Shown in pieces: positions 14,954 through 24,481 of a stretch of 64,000 bases of DNA. Where the stretch lies: contig NZ_JAOTIK010000001.1 of assembly GCF_030116705.1 (NCBI RefSeq), positions 2,747,001 to 2,811,000 of the forward strand. The letters run 5' to 3'. Position 1 is the first letter of the stretch, and each line of letters opens with the position of its first letter. The notes below the pieces were generated by a model. It was given only the letters and a program-made list of their open reading frames with translations, did no database searches and had not been told where the DNA came from. The DNA is from Streptomyces sp. ML-6. GTDB lineage: Bacteria > Actinomycetota > Actinomycetes > Streptomycetales > Streptomycetaceae. The translations under genes were made by a program, and so were the position numbers.

Positions 14954-17900
14954 ATGCAGATCCGGCTGACCGTCCTCGCGCCGCGCAGCGGCCAGACCCC
15001 GGCGCGCGCGTGCGACGTGCTGGTCACCGCCCCGCCCGGGACGGCGCTGGCCACCGTGGCGTCCAACCTGGCCGCGGCCGTCCTCGGCCCCGACGGCTCG
15101 CTCGGCGGCGGCGCGGTGGTGCTGTTCGCCGGGCGCGAGCGGCTCGACGCGCAGCGGTGCGCGCTGGGCGAACCCCCGCTGGTGGACGGGGCGGTGCTCT
15201 CGCTCCAGGTCCCGGGCGAGGACGAGGCGGTGGACGACGCCGTCCCGGCCCGGCTGCACGTGGTCGCCGGGCCCGACGCGGGCGGGGTCCACCTGCTGCA
15301 CGGCGGCCGGATCCGGATCGGCCGCTCCGTCGACGCGGACGTGCCGCTCGACGACCCCGACGTGTCCCGGCTGCACTGCGCGGTGACGGTCTCCGCCGAC
15401 GGCCGGGTCTCGGTGGCGGACCTCGGCTCCACCAACGGCACCCTGCTCGACGGCGCGGAGGTCCACGACCGCCCCGTCCGGCTGAAGCCCGGCGCGCTGC
15501 TGCGGCTCGGCGAGTCCACGCTCCGGCTGGCCCCCGGCGCGCCCGGTCCGGCGCTGCCCACGGCGCCGGACGGCGAGGGCCACCTGCGGGTCTCCGGCAC
15601 GGCGTCCGGCGCCGGGTCCGACGGGGGCACGGCGCGCGCCACGACTACGCCCCGGCCGCCCCCGACGCGCCCGCGCCCCACGCGGCGTCCGGTGCGGAGC
15701 ACGGCCGCGGGAGCGACGGGGACGGCCCGCGCCGGTCCGCCACGCCTCCCGGCCCCCTCCCGGAGGGAGGAACCGGCGGCGGGACCGGCGGTGGGACGAA
15801 CGGCGGGACGGCCCGGCGGGGCGGGATAGGCGCCTGGGCCCGCCGCCTCGCGGGCAACCGGGGCGGGCCCGTGCACGAGGCGACGCCCGACGGGGCCGGT
15901 GCCGCCGGACCGGCCTTCCCCGACCCGGCCGCGGCGGCGTCGGGGGCCGACGGGCGGAGCACCTGGCCCGACCCCGCGGACGTGCTGCTGACCGCGCTCG
16001 GCCCCGGCCCCCGGCTGTGGGAGCGCGGCCCCGACCACCCCGAGGCGCTGGTGGTGCGGCTGGGGACGACCGACCGGGCCGAGCTGCCCGCCGTGCCGGT
16101 CACGGTGGGACTGCGGGAGGCGGGCTCGCTCGGGCTCGCGGGACCGCGGACCCGGCTGGCCGGCCTCGCCCGTTCGGTGGTGGCGCAGCTCGCCGCGCTG
16201 CACTCCCCCACCGACCTGGAGATCGTGCTGATCAGCACCGACCGCGCCCGGGGCGCGGAGGAGCGCAGGCGCGAGTGGGCCTGGCTCGGCTGGCTGCCCC
16301 ATCTGCGGCCGATGCACGGCCAGGACTGCCGGCTGCTCCTCGCGTACGACCGCGAGCAGGCCACCGCCCGTACGACGGAACTGGTGCGCCGGCTGGACGA
16401 CGGGCCGCTCGGGCCCGGCTGGGCGAGCCTGGACCGGGGCACGGTCGCCGAGGCCGCCGAGCGGTACACCGGGCCGTACACGGTGGTGGTCGTCGACGGC
16501 GATCCCGGCTCGGCGGCGCTGCGCGAGACCACCGCCCGGCTGGCCGCCGCCGGGTCCGCGGCGGGCATCCATCTGATCTGTCTGGCCGAGACCCCGTCGG
16601 CCACGCCCACCTCGCCGGTCGCGGCGACGTACGAGGCCGCCTGCCACGCCTCGATCGCGTTCCGCGAGTGCGGGGCGGTGGCGATGCTGAGCGGTGACGT
16701 GGCGACGGCCCTGCGGCTGCTGCGGACGGCGGACGGCCGGGCGGCGGGCCGGGGCACGGTCGCCGCGGTGGACGCGGTGTCGGCGCACTGGGCCGAGCGG
16801 TTCGGCCGGGCGCTGGCCCCGTTGCGCGCGGAGGGGCGGCGGGCCACGGCCGGCCCGCGGCGGCGCTGCCGACGACCGCCCGGCTGCTGGACGAGCTGGG
16901 CCTGGCCCGCGCCACCCCGGCCTCCCTGATGGCCCGCTGGGCCTCCACGGCCGACGACCAGCCCGGCGCCGCGGGCCGCCGGCCGGGCGGTGACGCGGAC
17001 GTCCGCGGTTCGGGCCGTACGGCGTACCCGCGCGTGGGCGCCCAGCGCACGGGCGGCACGCCGGGGTCCGACGGCCACGTCCCGGGCCCGGCCCGCACCC
17101 CGTACCCCGGCAGCGAGAGCGCCACCCACATCGGCACCCCGGGCCACGCCCTCGTGCCGGACGACGCCACCCCCTTCCCCGGCTCCGGGCGCACCCCGTA
17201 CCCCGGCAGCGCGACGCATCACGTCCCGGTCCCCGACAACACCCCCGGTTCGGGCCGCACCCCGTACCCGGGCGGCTCCGCGCCGCGCACGGCGAGTCAG
17301 CGGCAGGGGCCCCCGGCCGCCCGCACGGTGCCCGGGTCCGGGACCGGCTCCTGGGCCGCCGGCGGTGGCGCCCGGGGCGACGACACCGGCGAGGCCCGGG
17401 GAACCGGACCCCGCCCCGCAGGGTCCGGCTCGAACCGGGTCAGCGGGCCGCGCGGCGGCGATACGCCCCGGATCGCCGCACGGGATGCAGGAACCGGAAG
17501 TGCAGGAACCGGAAGCGCCGCGGCCGCCCGGATCGCCGTCGACGCGGACGCCGGCACTCCTGCCCCCGCGGCGGAGGGCGCCGCCGTCCCCGTGACCGTG
17601 GGGCGGCCCGTGGTGGTGCTCGGGGCCGGGCCCCGGGGTCCGGTCGGCGTGGACCTGGCTCAGGAGGGCCCCCATCTGCTGATCGAGGGTCCGGCCGGCA
17701 GCGGACGCACCGAGCTGCTGCGGGCCGTCGCCGCCTCGCTGGCCGCCGCCGCCCGGCCCGACCTGCTGGGCATCCTGCTGGTCGACGGCGCCGGTGGCGA
17801 GCGGGGCGAGAGCCTGAGCCCGTGCAACGAGCTCCCCCACGCCTTCATGCACCTGGTGGCCAACGACCCGGTGCGGATGCGGGAGTTCGCCCAGGCCCTG

Positions 17901-18635
17901 GGCGGCGAGCTGAAGCGGCGCGCCGAGTTGCTGGGGCCGTACGACTTCGCCGAGTGGCACCGGCGGCACGAGGTGGCGCAGCACCTGGTCGGGCAGCGTT
18001 CGCCGACCGCCGCCGAGCAGCGCGGCGATCTGGAGTCCCCGATGAGCGGGACGCTCCGGCTGCGCCCCGCCGCCCGGTCCGCCGCCGCCCGGCCCGGGCC
18101 TCCTCCGCTGCCCCGGCTCGTCGTCCTGGTCGACGACTTCGACGCTCTGGTCGCCCCGGCGCTCGGCAGCCTCGGGCGGCCCGCGGCGGGGTCGGTCGTG
18201 CGGGCCCTGGAGGCCGTGGCGCGGGAGGGCGGCCGGCTCGGCGTCCACCTGGTCGCGACGTCCGCCCGCCCGGACCGCACCCAGGACACGGACCTGGCCG
18301 ACGGGGCCCGGCTGCGCATCGTGCTGGACGCGCCCGTCGTGCCGCCGTCGCCGGACGAACCGGCGCCCGGCCGCGGCAGGCTGGGGCATCCGGACGGCCG
18401 GGTGACCCCGTTCCAGGGCGGCCGGGTGACCGGTCGCATACCCCGTACGGCGACGTTGCGTCCCACCGTCGTCCCGCTGGAGTGGGAACGGATGGGTGAT
18501 CCGCCGACCCGGCGTCCGGTGCGCGAACTGGGCAACGGGCCGACGGACCTGGCGCTGTTGGCCAGTGCCCTGGAGCGGGCGGCGCGCTCGGTGGGCGCCG
18601 AGCCGATGGAACCGCTCGGCCCCGTTCCCTCCTGA
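14954..18635 (+). pseudogene. FHA-FtsK/EccC-like ATPase with two frame changes
   Basis: Three reading frames in succession encode one long protein. Frame A starts at ATG 14954 (MQIRLTVLAPRSG): an N-terminal ubiquitin-like segment, then an FHA domain (GRIRIGRSVDADVPL, DVSRLHCAVTV, DLGSTNGTLLDGAEV). Frame B takes over near 15600-15650 and holds a large middle domain (DPADVLLTALGPGPRLWERG ... TDLEIVLIST). Frame C takes over near 16850-16863, where ALPTTARLLDELGLARATPA resumes the family sequence. It carries TPYPG repeats, then an ATPase with Walker A EGPAGSGRTELL and Walker B RLVVLVDDFD. Both changes equal a loss of one base. Adding two bases makes the total length divisible by three, giving about 1227 residues. 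Either both are sequencing errors at G/C runs or the gene is dead. Divergent from pkaA, so a kinase-linked role is likely. Confidence 0.8.
17008..17275 (+). repeat. Four RTPYPG-type peptide repeats
   Basis: Four spaced copies of a hexapeptide within the linker of the FHA/FtsK gene: GRTAYPR, ARTPYPGS, GRTPYPGS, GRTPYPGG, plus a related ATPFPGS. The DNA repeats as CGCACCCCGTACCCCGG. Thr-Pro and basic residues make them plausible kinase or FHA-binding sites; that role is inferred. Confidence 0.75.
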
Positions 18636-18777
18636 TCCGAGCCGCATCCGGAGAATTGACTGACATTACGTCACGAGCCCATCACGATCAAGGAGTTGGC
18701 ACCAGGAGCGGTATTGCGGCGCCCGCCCGCCCGGCGTAGGACTGTGCGCACACATCGATGTGAGAGACGGGGAAGCA

Positions 18778-20133
18778 ATGCGCACAACCCATCGGATCGG
18801 CAGGGCGGCCATGGTGTTCACCGCCATCGGCGCGCTGGCCCTCACGGGCTGCAGCGACGACGGCGGCAAGGACGAACCGGACAAGGCCTCCGGGAACGAG
18901 ACGAGCCCGTCCGTCACGCTGCCGAAGCTGAACGGCGAGAAGCTCTCGGTCGCGGCGGTCTGGACCGGCGCCGAACAGGCCAACTTCGTCAAGGTGCTGA
19001 AGGAGTTCGAGAAGCGCACGGGGGCGACGGTCACCTTCGTCCCGGCGCAGGACCCCATCGTCAACTTCCTCGGTACGAAGATCGCGGGAGGTCAGCCGCC
19101 GGACGTGGCGATGATCCCGCAGGTCGGGGCGATCAAGCAGGCCGCCGAGAAGAAGTGGGCCAAGCCGGTCGGCCCCGAGGCCAAGGAACAGCTCGCCAAG
19201 AACTACTCGAAGGTCTGGCAGGACCTCGGCGCGGTGGACGGCACCCAGTACGGCGTCTACTTCAAGGCCGCCAACAAGTCCCTGATCTGGTACAACACCA
19301 AGGCGTTCGACAACGCGGGCGCCAGTGAGCCGAAGACCTGGAAGGAATTCCTGGCGACGGCCGAGACGGTGTCCGCCTCGGGCGTCACCCCGGTCTCGGT
19401 CGGCGGCGCGGACGGCTGGACCCTCACCGACTGGTTCGAGAACATCTACCTCTCCCAGGCCGGTCCGGAGAAGTACGACCAGCTGGCGCAGCACAAGATC
19501 AAGTGGACGGACGGGTCCGTCAAGGACGCGCTGACCACGCTCGCGCAGCTCTTCGGCAAGCCGTCGCTGATCGCGGGCGGTGCCGACGGCGCGCTGCAGA
19601 CGGAGTTCCCGGCGTCGGTCACCCAGACCTTCACCGGCGGTGACACGCCCAAGGCCGCGATGGTCTTCGAGGGCGACTTCGTGGGCGTCAACATCGCGCA
19701 GACGAAGGCCAAGATCGGTACCGACGCCAAGGTGTTCCCGTTCCCGGCGGTCGGCCCCGAGTCCCCCGTCGTGACCGGTGGCGACGCCGCGGTGGCGCTG
19801 AAGGACGGCAAGGGCGCCCAGGCCCTGCTGACCTGGCTGGCCTCGGCCGACGCCGCGAAGATCATGGCCGAGCAGGGCGGGTTCATCTCGCCGAACAAGT
19901 CCCTGGACGCCGCCGCGTACCCGAACGAGGTGCAGCGCACGATGGCGAAGGCGCTGATCACGGCCGGTGACTCCGTCCGGTTCGACATGTCCGACCAGGC
20001 CCCGCAGTCGTTCGGCGGGACGCCCGGCAAGGGCGAGTGGAAGATCCTCCAGGACTTCCTGAAGAACCCGAAGGACATCGCGGGGACCCAGGCGAAGCTG
20101 GAGTCCGACGCGGCCAAGGCGTACAAGAGCTGA
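18778..20133 (+). CDS. Sugar ABC transporter substrate-binding lipoprotein
   Basis: A 451-residue family 1 extracellular solute-binding protein. The signal peptide ends in a lipobox (ALALTGC), so the mature protein is lipid-anchored outside the membrane. Family features include LKEFEKRTGATVTFVPA, ARMIPQ-type interior (PPDVAMIPQVGAIKQ), YFKAANKSLIWYNTKAF and the late MAEQGGFISPNKSLD. It starts at ATG 18778 after GGGGAAGC; an ATG-less extension upstream is not supported. Two permease genes follow directly (4-base gap, then a 4-base overlap), forming one operon. No ATPase gene is present; streptomycetes typically share MsiK for such importers. The sugar is unknown, probably an oligosaccharide. 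Confidence 0.92.
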   Translation: MRTTHRIGRAAMVFTAIGALALTGCSDDGGKDEPDKASGNETSPSVTLPKLNGEKLSVAAVWTGAEQANFVKVLKEFEKRTGATVTFVPAQDPIVNFLGTKIAGGQPPDVAMIPQVGAIKQAAEKKWAKPVGPEAKEQLAKNYSKVWQDLGAVDGTQYGVYFKAANKSLIWYNTKAFDNAGASEPKTWKEFLATAETVSASGVTPVSVGGADGWTLTDWFENIYLSQAGPEKYDQLAQHKIKWTDGSVKDALTTLAQLFGKPSLIAGGADGALQTEFPASVTQTFTGGDTPKAAMVFEGDFVGVNIAQTKAKIGTDAKVFPFPAVGPESPVVTGGDAAVALKDGKGAQALLTWLASADAAKIMAEQGGFISPNKSLDAAAYPNEVQRTMAKALITAGDSVRFDMSDQAPQSFGGTPGKGEWKILQDFLKNPKDIAGTQAKLESDAAKAYKS

Positions 20134-20137
20134 CCCG

Positions 20138-21535
20138 ATGACGACATCCGCAGCGGGGGGCGCCGACGCGGCGTCCCCCGCCGACAAGCATCCGTCCCCG
20201 GCGACCTCCCCCCACAGGTCGCTCGGCAGACCGGACCGCAGCCGCAGGAGCGTGACCGGCACCCGCCGGCTCATAGCGGGGCTCTTCCTGGCGCCCGCGC
20301 TGGTCCTGCTGGGCGCGCTCGTGGTCTACCCGATCGCCTACTCCGTCTACCGGTCGTTCTTCGACCAGGCGGGCACGGGCTTCGCCGGACTCGACAACTA
20401 CAAGGCACTGTTCACCGACGACACCATCCGCACGGCGGTCAAGAACAACGCGGTCTGGGTGGTGTTCGCGCCGACGGTCGCCACGGCCCTCGGGCTGATC
20501 TTCGCGGTGCTGACCGAACGCATCCGCTGGGGCACGGCGTTCAAGCTGGTCGTCTTCATGCCGATGGCGATCTCCATGCTCGCGGCGGGCATCATCTTCC
20601 GGCTGGTGTACGACCAGGCGCCGGAGCGCGGGGTCGCCAACGCCGTGTGGGTGGGCGTGCACGACACGTTCTCCGAGTCGGCGGGCTACCCGAAGGCACA
20701 TCCACTGCCCGTCCACCCCCTCAGGGCGGGAGGTGGCGGCTCGTTCGTCACGAAGACCACGGTGCGGGCCGGGCAGCCGGTCCAGCTGCCACTGGTCGGT
20801 GTGGCGCCGACGAAGATGCCCTCGGACGCGGAGCCGGCGAAGGCCGCCGTCGCGGACGACGGGAAGATCACCGGTACCGCGTGGCTGGACTTCACCCGGG
20901 GCGGCGGCGGCAAGCCCAACGTCATCGATCCCAAGGAGCTGGGGCTCCGGGGCATCGAGGTCGAGGCGGTCAAGGGCGGCAAGGTGGTCGCCACGGCGAA
21001 GGCCGGGGCGGACGGCACGTTCACCCTGCCCGCCTCCGCCGACGGCGCCGAACTACGGTTGCCCGCCTCGAACTTCAGGGAGCCGTACAACGGGGTCGAA
21101 TGGCTCGGCCCGACGCTCGTGACCCCGGGGATCATCGGTTCCTACGTCTGGATGTGGGCCGGGTTCGCGATGGTGCTGATCGCGGCGGGGCTCGCGGGGC
21201 TGCCGCGGGAACTCCTCGAAGCGGCCCGGGTGGACGGCGCGAACGAGTGGCAGGTGTTCCGCCGGATCACGGTGCCGATGCTCGCGCCCGTGCTCGTGGT
21301 GGTGCTGGTGACGTTGATGATCAACGTGCTGAAGGTCTTCGACCTGGTCTTCATCATCGCGCCGGGCTCCTCGCAGGACGACGCGAACGTGCTGGCGCTC
21401 CAGCTCTACCGGTCCTCGTTCGGCACGGACGCCGACCTCGGGATCGGCAGCGCCATCGCCGTACTCCTGCTGCTGCTGGTACTCCCGGTGATGTACGTCA
21501 ACATCCGCCGGATCAGGAAGGAGGGGCGCCGATGA
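20138..21535 (+). CDS. Sugar ABC permease with inserted outer domain
   Basis: A 465-residue MalF-type permease. The first membrane helix (LIAGLFLAPALVLLGALVVY) and the second and third (VVFAPTVATALGLIFAVL, LVVFMPMAISMLAAGIIFRL) are followed by about 155 non-membrane residues. This insert includes VAVKGGKVVATAKAGADG-like sequence (EVEAVKGGKVVATAKAGADG) ending in TFTLPAS, a short beta-sandwich pattern resembling CarboxypepD_reg/Ig-like folds. Membrane helices then resume (VTPGIIGSYVWMWAGFAMVL), with the EAA loop ELLEAARVDGANEWQVFRRI that docks the ATPase. By topology the insert faces outside, next to the lipoprotein receptor. A usual MalF-type permease of this class has about 300 residues, so the insert explains the extra length. 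It overlaps the next gene by ATGA. Confidence 0.9.
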   Translation: MTTSAAGGADAASPADKHPSPATSPHRSLGRPDRSRRSVTGTRRLIAGLFLAPALVLLGALVVYPIAYSVYRSFFDQAGTGFAGLDNYKALFTDDTIRTAVKNNAVWVVFAPTVATALGLIFAVLTERIRWGTAFKLVVFMPMAISMLAAGIIFRLVYDQAPERGVANAVWVGVHDTFSESAGYPKAHPLPVHPLRAGGGGSFVTKTTVRAGQPVQLPLVGVAPTKMPSDAEPAKAAVADDGKITGTAWLDFTRGGGGKPNVIDPKELGLRGIEVEAVKGGKVVATAKAGADGTFTLPASADGAELRLPASNFREPYNGVEWLGPTLVTPGIIGSYVWMWAGFAMVLIAAGLAGLPRELLEAARVDGANEWQVFRRITVPMLAPVLVVVLVTLMINVLKVFDLVFIIAPGSSQDDANVLALQLYRSSFGTDADLGIGSAIAVLLLLLVLPVMYVNIRRIRKEGRR

Positions 21536-22452
21536 CGACGTCGACCACGACCTCGGCCGCGGCCACGGGCACGACGGCCGGGGACGGGCCGGTGAGGGCC
21601 CGGCGGCCCCTCGGCTCGCGGCTGGCCGCCCGCGCCGGCGGGGGCCTGATGCGGGTCTTCCTGGTGCTGGTGGCCCTGTTCTGGCTGATGCCGACCGTCG
21701 GGCTGCTGCTGTCCTCGCTGCGCGGCTCGGACGAGATAGCGTCGACCGGCTGGTGGAAGGTCTTCACGGCCCCCTCCCAGCTGACCTTCGACAACTACTC
21801 CCGGCTGCTCGAGAACTCGACCATTACCAACTCCCTCCTCAGCACCATCATGATCACCGTCCCGGCGACCGTCCTGGTCGTCGTGATCGGTTCGCTGGCC
21901 GGATACGCCTTCGCCTGGATGGACTTCCCCGGCCGCGACTGGTGGTTCCTGGTGGTCGTGGGGCTGTTGGTGGTCCCGGTGCAGGTCGCCCTCGTCCCGG
22001 TCTCCAAGCTCTTCGGGGCGGTCGGGATCTTCGAGACGACCCTGGGCGTGATCCTCTTCCACACGGCCTTCGGGCTGCCCTTCGCGATCTTCCTGCTGCG
22101 GAACTTCTTCGCGGAGATCCCGAGGGAGCTGCTGGAAGCGGCCCGGCTCGACGGGGCGGGCGAGATCCGGCTCTTCACCCGGGTCGTGATGCCGCTGGGC
22201 GGACCGGCGATCGCCTCGCTGGGGATCTTCCAGTTCCTCTGGGTGTGGAACGACATGCTGGTCGCGCTGATCTTCGCGGACTCCGACTCGCCGCCGATCA
22301 CCGTGGCCCTCCAGCAGCAGGTCAGACAGTTCGGCAACAACATCGACGTGCTGGCGCCCGGCGCCTTCGTGTCGATGGTGATCCCGCTGGTGGTCTTCTT
22401 CGCCTTCCAGCGCCAGTTCGTCTCCGGCGTGATGGCGGGCGCGGTGAAGTAG
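21532..22452 (+). CDS. Sugar ABC transporter permease (MalG type)
   Basis: A 306-residue inner permease subunit. Six membrane helices are visible, beginning with MRVFLVLVALFWLMPTVGLL and including FLVVVGLLVVPVQVALVPV. The EAA loop ELLEAARLDGAGEIRLFTRV contacts the shared ATPase. The C-terminus (FQRQFVSGVMAGAVK) is the classic MalG ending. ATG at 21532 overlaps the stop of the upstream permease as ATGA and follows GGAGGGGCG, so the two subunits are translationally coupled. A perfect hairpin with downstream TTT closes the operon at 22487-22516. Confidence 0.94.
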   Translation: MTTSTTTSAAATGTTAGDGPVRARRPLGSRLAARAGGGLMRVFLVLVALFWLMPTVGLLLSSLRGSDEIASTGWWKVFTAPSQLTFDNYSRLLENSTITNSLLSTIMITVPATVLVVVIGSLAGYAFAWMDFPGRDWWFLVVVGLLVVPVQVALVPVSKLFGAVGIFETTLGVILFHTAFGLPFAIFLLRNFFAEIPRELLEAARLDGAGEIRLFTRVVMPLGGPAIASLGIFQFLWVWNDMLVALIFADSDSPPITVALQQQVRQFGNNIDVLAPGAFVSMVIPLVVFFAFQRQFVSGVMAGAVK

Positions 22453-22486
22453 CCGCTCCCGCCCGGCCGAACGGGCACGGGAAGAA

Positions 22487-22516
22487 CCGGACGGGCCCGG
22501 CAACGGGCCCGTCCGG
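22487..22516 (+). terminator. Terminator of the sugar ABC operon
   Basis: CCGGACGGGCCCG, GCAA loop, CGGGCCCGTCCGG: a perfect 13-base stem followed on the plus strand by CGTTT. It also separates the operon from the convergent SMR-like gene. Confidence 0.8.
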
Positions 22517-22527
22517 CGTTTCCGGCG

Positions 22528-22893
22528 CTACTGGCCCACCATCACGGTGATGAGGCCGATGACCACCAGAAACGATCCGCCCCAGGTCCACATCGAGGTC
22601 CGCTCGTGCAGCACGGTCGCCCCGGCCAGCACGATCAGCAGGTACCCGAGGGCGTTGAACGGGTAGGCGATGGACAGCGGCACCGTGGCCAGGGTGACCA
22701 TCCAGGCGAGAGCGGACACCCCGAAGACCACCAGCCCGAGGACCACCCAGGGGCTGGTCGCGGCACGCATGGCGAGGGAGCCCTCGTGCCCCGCGGCGGC
22801 CGCGGCGCTCCGCATCCCGTGCTTGAGCATGATCTGGCCGCCCGCCGAGGAGAACACGGCGAACAGCAGCAGCATCAGACTGGGCAGGTTCAA
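22528..22893 (-). CDS. Small EamA/SMR-like membrane transporter
   Basis: A 121-residue protein with four membrane helices: LMLLLFAVFSSAGGQIMLKH, WVVLGLVVFGVSALAWMVTL, VPLSIAYPFNALGYLLIVLA and MWTWGGSFLVVIGLITVMVG. This is the fold and size of small multidrug resistance proteins and of ArnE/ArnF-type subunits that flip lipid-linked sugars. The PLSIAYPFNALGY segment is characteristic. A TTG start at 22893 is chosen because AGGAG lies 7 bases upstream; upstream ATGs (23022, 23058) would add a long Ser/Pro-rich leader that overlaps the preceding gene. Lying downstream of a polyprenyl-type GT2 and a GT-C enzyme, it is a candidate flippase for a lipid-linked sugar. That role is inferred. Confidence 0.8.
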   Translation of the reverse strand: MNLPSLMLLLFAVFSSAGGQIMLKHGMRSAAAAAGHEGSLAMRAATSPWVVLGLVVFGVSALAWMVTLATVPLSIAYPFNALGYLLIVLAGATVLHERTSMWTWGGSFLVVIGLITVMVGQ

Positions 22894-22966
22894 CGCCTTG
22901 CTCCTGACTGCGGTGTCCGGGGGCGGGGACGCCGGGGCGGGGACGCCGGGGCGGGGAACGGTGGCG

Positions 22967-24481
22967 TCAGACGCCGACCCGGTCGGCCGGGACGTGCTGT
23001 CGGTTGAGGATGTCCTGTACATCGACGTGCTCTCCAGCGATGATCGTCTCGGCCGCATGCGGGGTGAGCAGTGCGACGTGCTGATAGCCGAACAGCGTCG
23101 GCCGGATGCGGGTGAGCAGCTTCGACGCCCCGCCGAGGACCGCGGGGAGCGGCCCGCCGCCGAGCAGCGCCCAGAACGGGGCCCCGGTGGACGTGACGTC
23201 GAGGACGTCGTAGCCCGCGTCCCGGACCGTGCGGCGCAGGCTGGACCGGGTGAAGAAGCGCAGATGCGTTTCGTCGAGGATGCCGCGCCGGTCGTAGCCG
23301 AAGACGCCGAACGCGACCCGCAGCCGTGAGTACCAGTGGCTGAAGTTCGGCACGGAGAGCAGCACGTGGCCGCCGGGCCGCAGCACCTCGACGATCTCGG
23401 CGAGCACCCGGTCGGGGCGGGAGAGGTGCTCGATGACGTCCCCGGCGACCACGTAGTCGTAGCCGGTGCCGATCTCCAGCGGCAGCCCCTCCTCCAGGTC
23501 GGCGAGGTGGAAGCGGGTGCACTTGTCGCGCACGCCGGGGACCTCGACGTAGTCCACGCCCGTCACCTCGTGGCCGAGCGCCTCGAGGCGCTCGGCGAAC
23601 AGGCCGCCGGAGCAGCCGAGGTCGAGGACCCGGCCGGGCGGGAGGCCGCGCATCCGGTCCAGGATGACGGCGTGCGAGGAGCCGTCGCCCTCCTTGAACG
23701 CGTACTCGACGGGCTTGGGAATCCAGCCGCAGGTGCCGAATCCCTTGAGGGCGAGCCGGTATTCGAGGACGTCCTTGACGACGTCCTTCGCGTATTTCAT
23801 GCCGTTGACGTAGCAGATCTCGTCGCCGTAGTACGTGGGGACCGGGATCTCCTTGATCCGCATTCCCGCGTCGAGCAGCTGGACGATGATCTGGGTGTCG
23901 AAGTCGAACGCGTCGGTGTTCCGGTGGATCGGCAGCTTCTTGAGCGCCGCGACGCTGTAGGCACGGTATCCGGAGTGGAATTCGGTGAGCCGCGAGCCGA
24001 GGAGGGTGTTCTCCACCCGGGTGAGAATGCGGTTGCCGAGCCATTTGTACATCGGCATGCCGCCCTTGAGGGCCGAGCCGGATTTCATCATGCGCGATCC
24101 GAAGACCGCCTCGCATTCGCCGCGTTCGATCGGAGCGACCATTTCGGGCAGGAATTCGGGGGCGTACTGCCCGTCGCCGTGCAGCAGCACGACGATGTCG
24201 AGTCCGTGCTCGGCGGCCAGGGCGTATCCGGCCTTCTGGTTCCCGCCGTACCCGAGGTTCTTGGTGTGCCGCATCACCACGGTGCGCGGCATTCCCTCCG
24301 ACTGCGACCAGCGGCAGCCCGCGGTGAAGGTCGCGTCGTGGCTCGCGTCGTCGAGGATGAGGATCTCGTCGACCTTGGCCCGGAAGTCCTCCGGAATGCG
24401 GTCGAGGGTCTTCTCCAGGGTCGTCTCGGCGTTGTACGCGACCACCAGGATGCCGATCCTGGGACTCGGGTTTTCCTTCAC
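22967..24481 (-). CDS. GT2 glycosyltransferase fused to SAM methyltransferase
   Basis: A 504-residue two-domain protein. Residues 1-260 are a GT2 domain of the dolichol-phosphate-mannose/DPM1 type: GILVVAYNAETTLEKTL, ILILDDASHDAT, LHGDGQYAPEFLPEM with a metal-binding acidic pair, and a QIIVQLLDAGMRIKEIPVPT acceptor region. No membrane helices follow. Residues 280-480 are a class I methyltransferase: RVLDLGCSGGLFAERLEALG, VAGDVIEHLSRPDRVLAE, LRPGGHVLLSVPNFSHW. GTG at 24481 is supported by AGGAGA 8 bases upstream and overlaps the stop of the upstream GT-C gene (GTGA). The fusion suggests transfer and methylation of the same sugar or lipid carrier product, but the substrate is unknown. Confidence 0.85.
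   Translation of the reverse strand: MKENPSPRIGILVVAYNAETTLEKTLDRIPEDFRAKVDEILILDDASHDATFTAGCRWSQSEGMPRTVVMRHTKNLGYGGNQKAGYALAAEHGLDIVVLLHGDGQYAPEFLPEMVAPIERGECEAVFGSRMMKSGSALKGGMPMYKWLGNRILTRVENTLLGSRLTEFHSGYRAYSVAALKKLPIHRNTDAFDFDTQIIVQLLDAGMRIKEIPVPTYYGDEICYVNGMKYAKDVVKDVLEYRLALKGFGTCGWIPKPVEYAFKEGDGSSHAVILDRMRGLPPGRVLDLGCSGGLFAERLEALGHEVTGVDYVEVPGVRDKCTRFHLADLEEGLPLEIGTGYDYVVAGDVIEHLSRPDRVLAEIVEVLRPGGHVLLSVPNFSHWYSRLRVAFGVFGYDRRGILDETHLRFFTRSSLRRTVRDAGYDVLDVTSTGAPFWALLGGGPLPAVLGGASKLLTRIRPTLFGYQHVALLTPHAAETIIAGEHVDVQDILNRQHVPADRVGV

Noticed and set aside
15645..18647. A 1000-residue minus-strand frame opposite the FHA-FtsK gene
   Set aside because: The plus-strand frames carry FHA and Walker motifs; the opposite one has only Arg/Pro/Gly-rich sequence.
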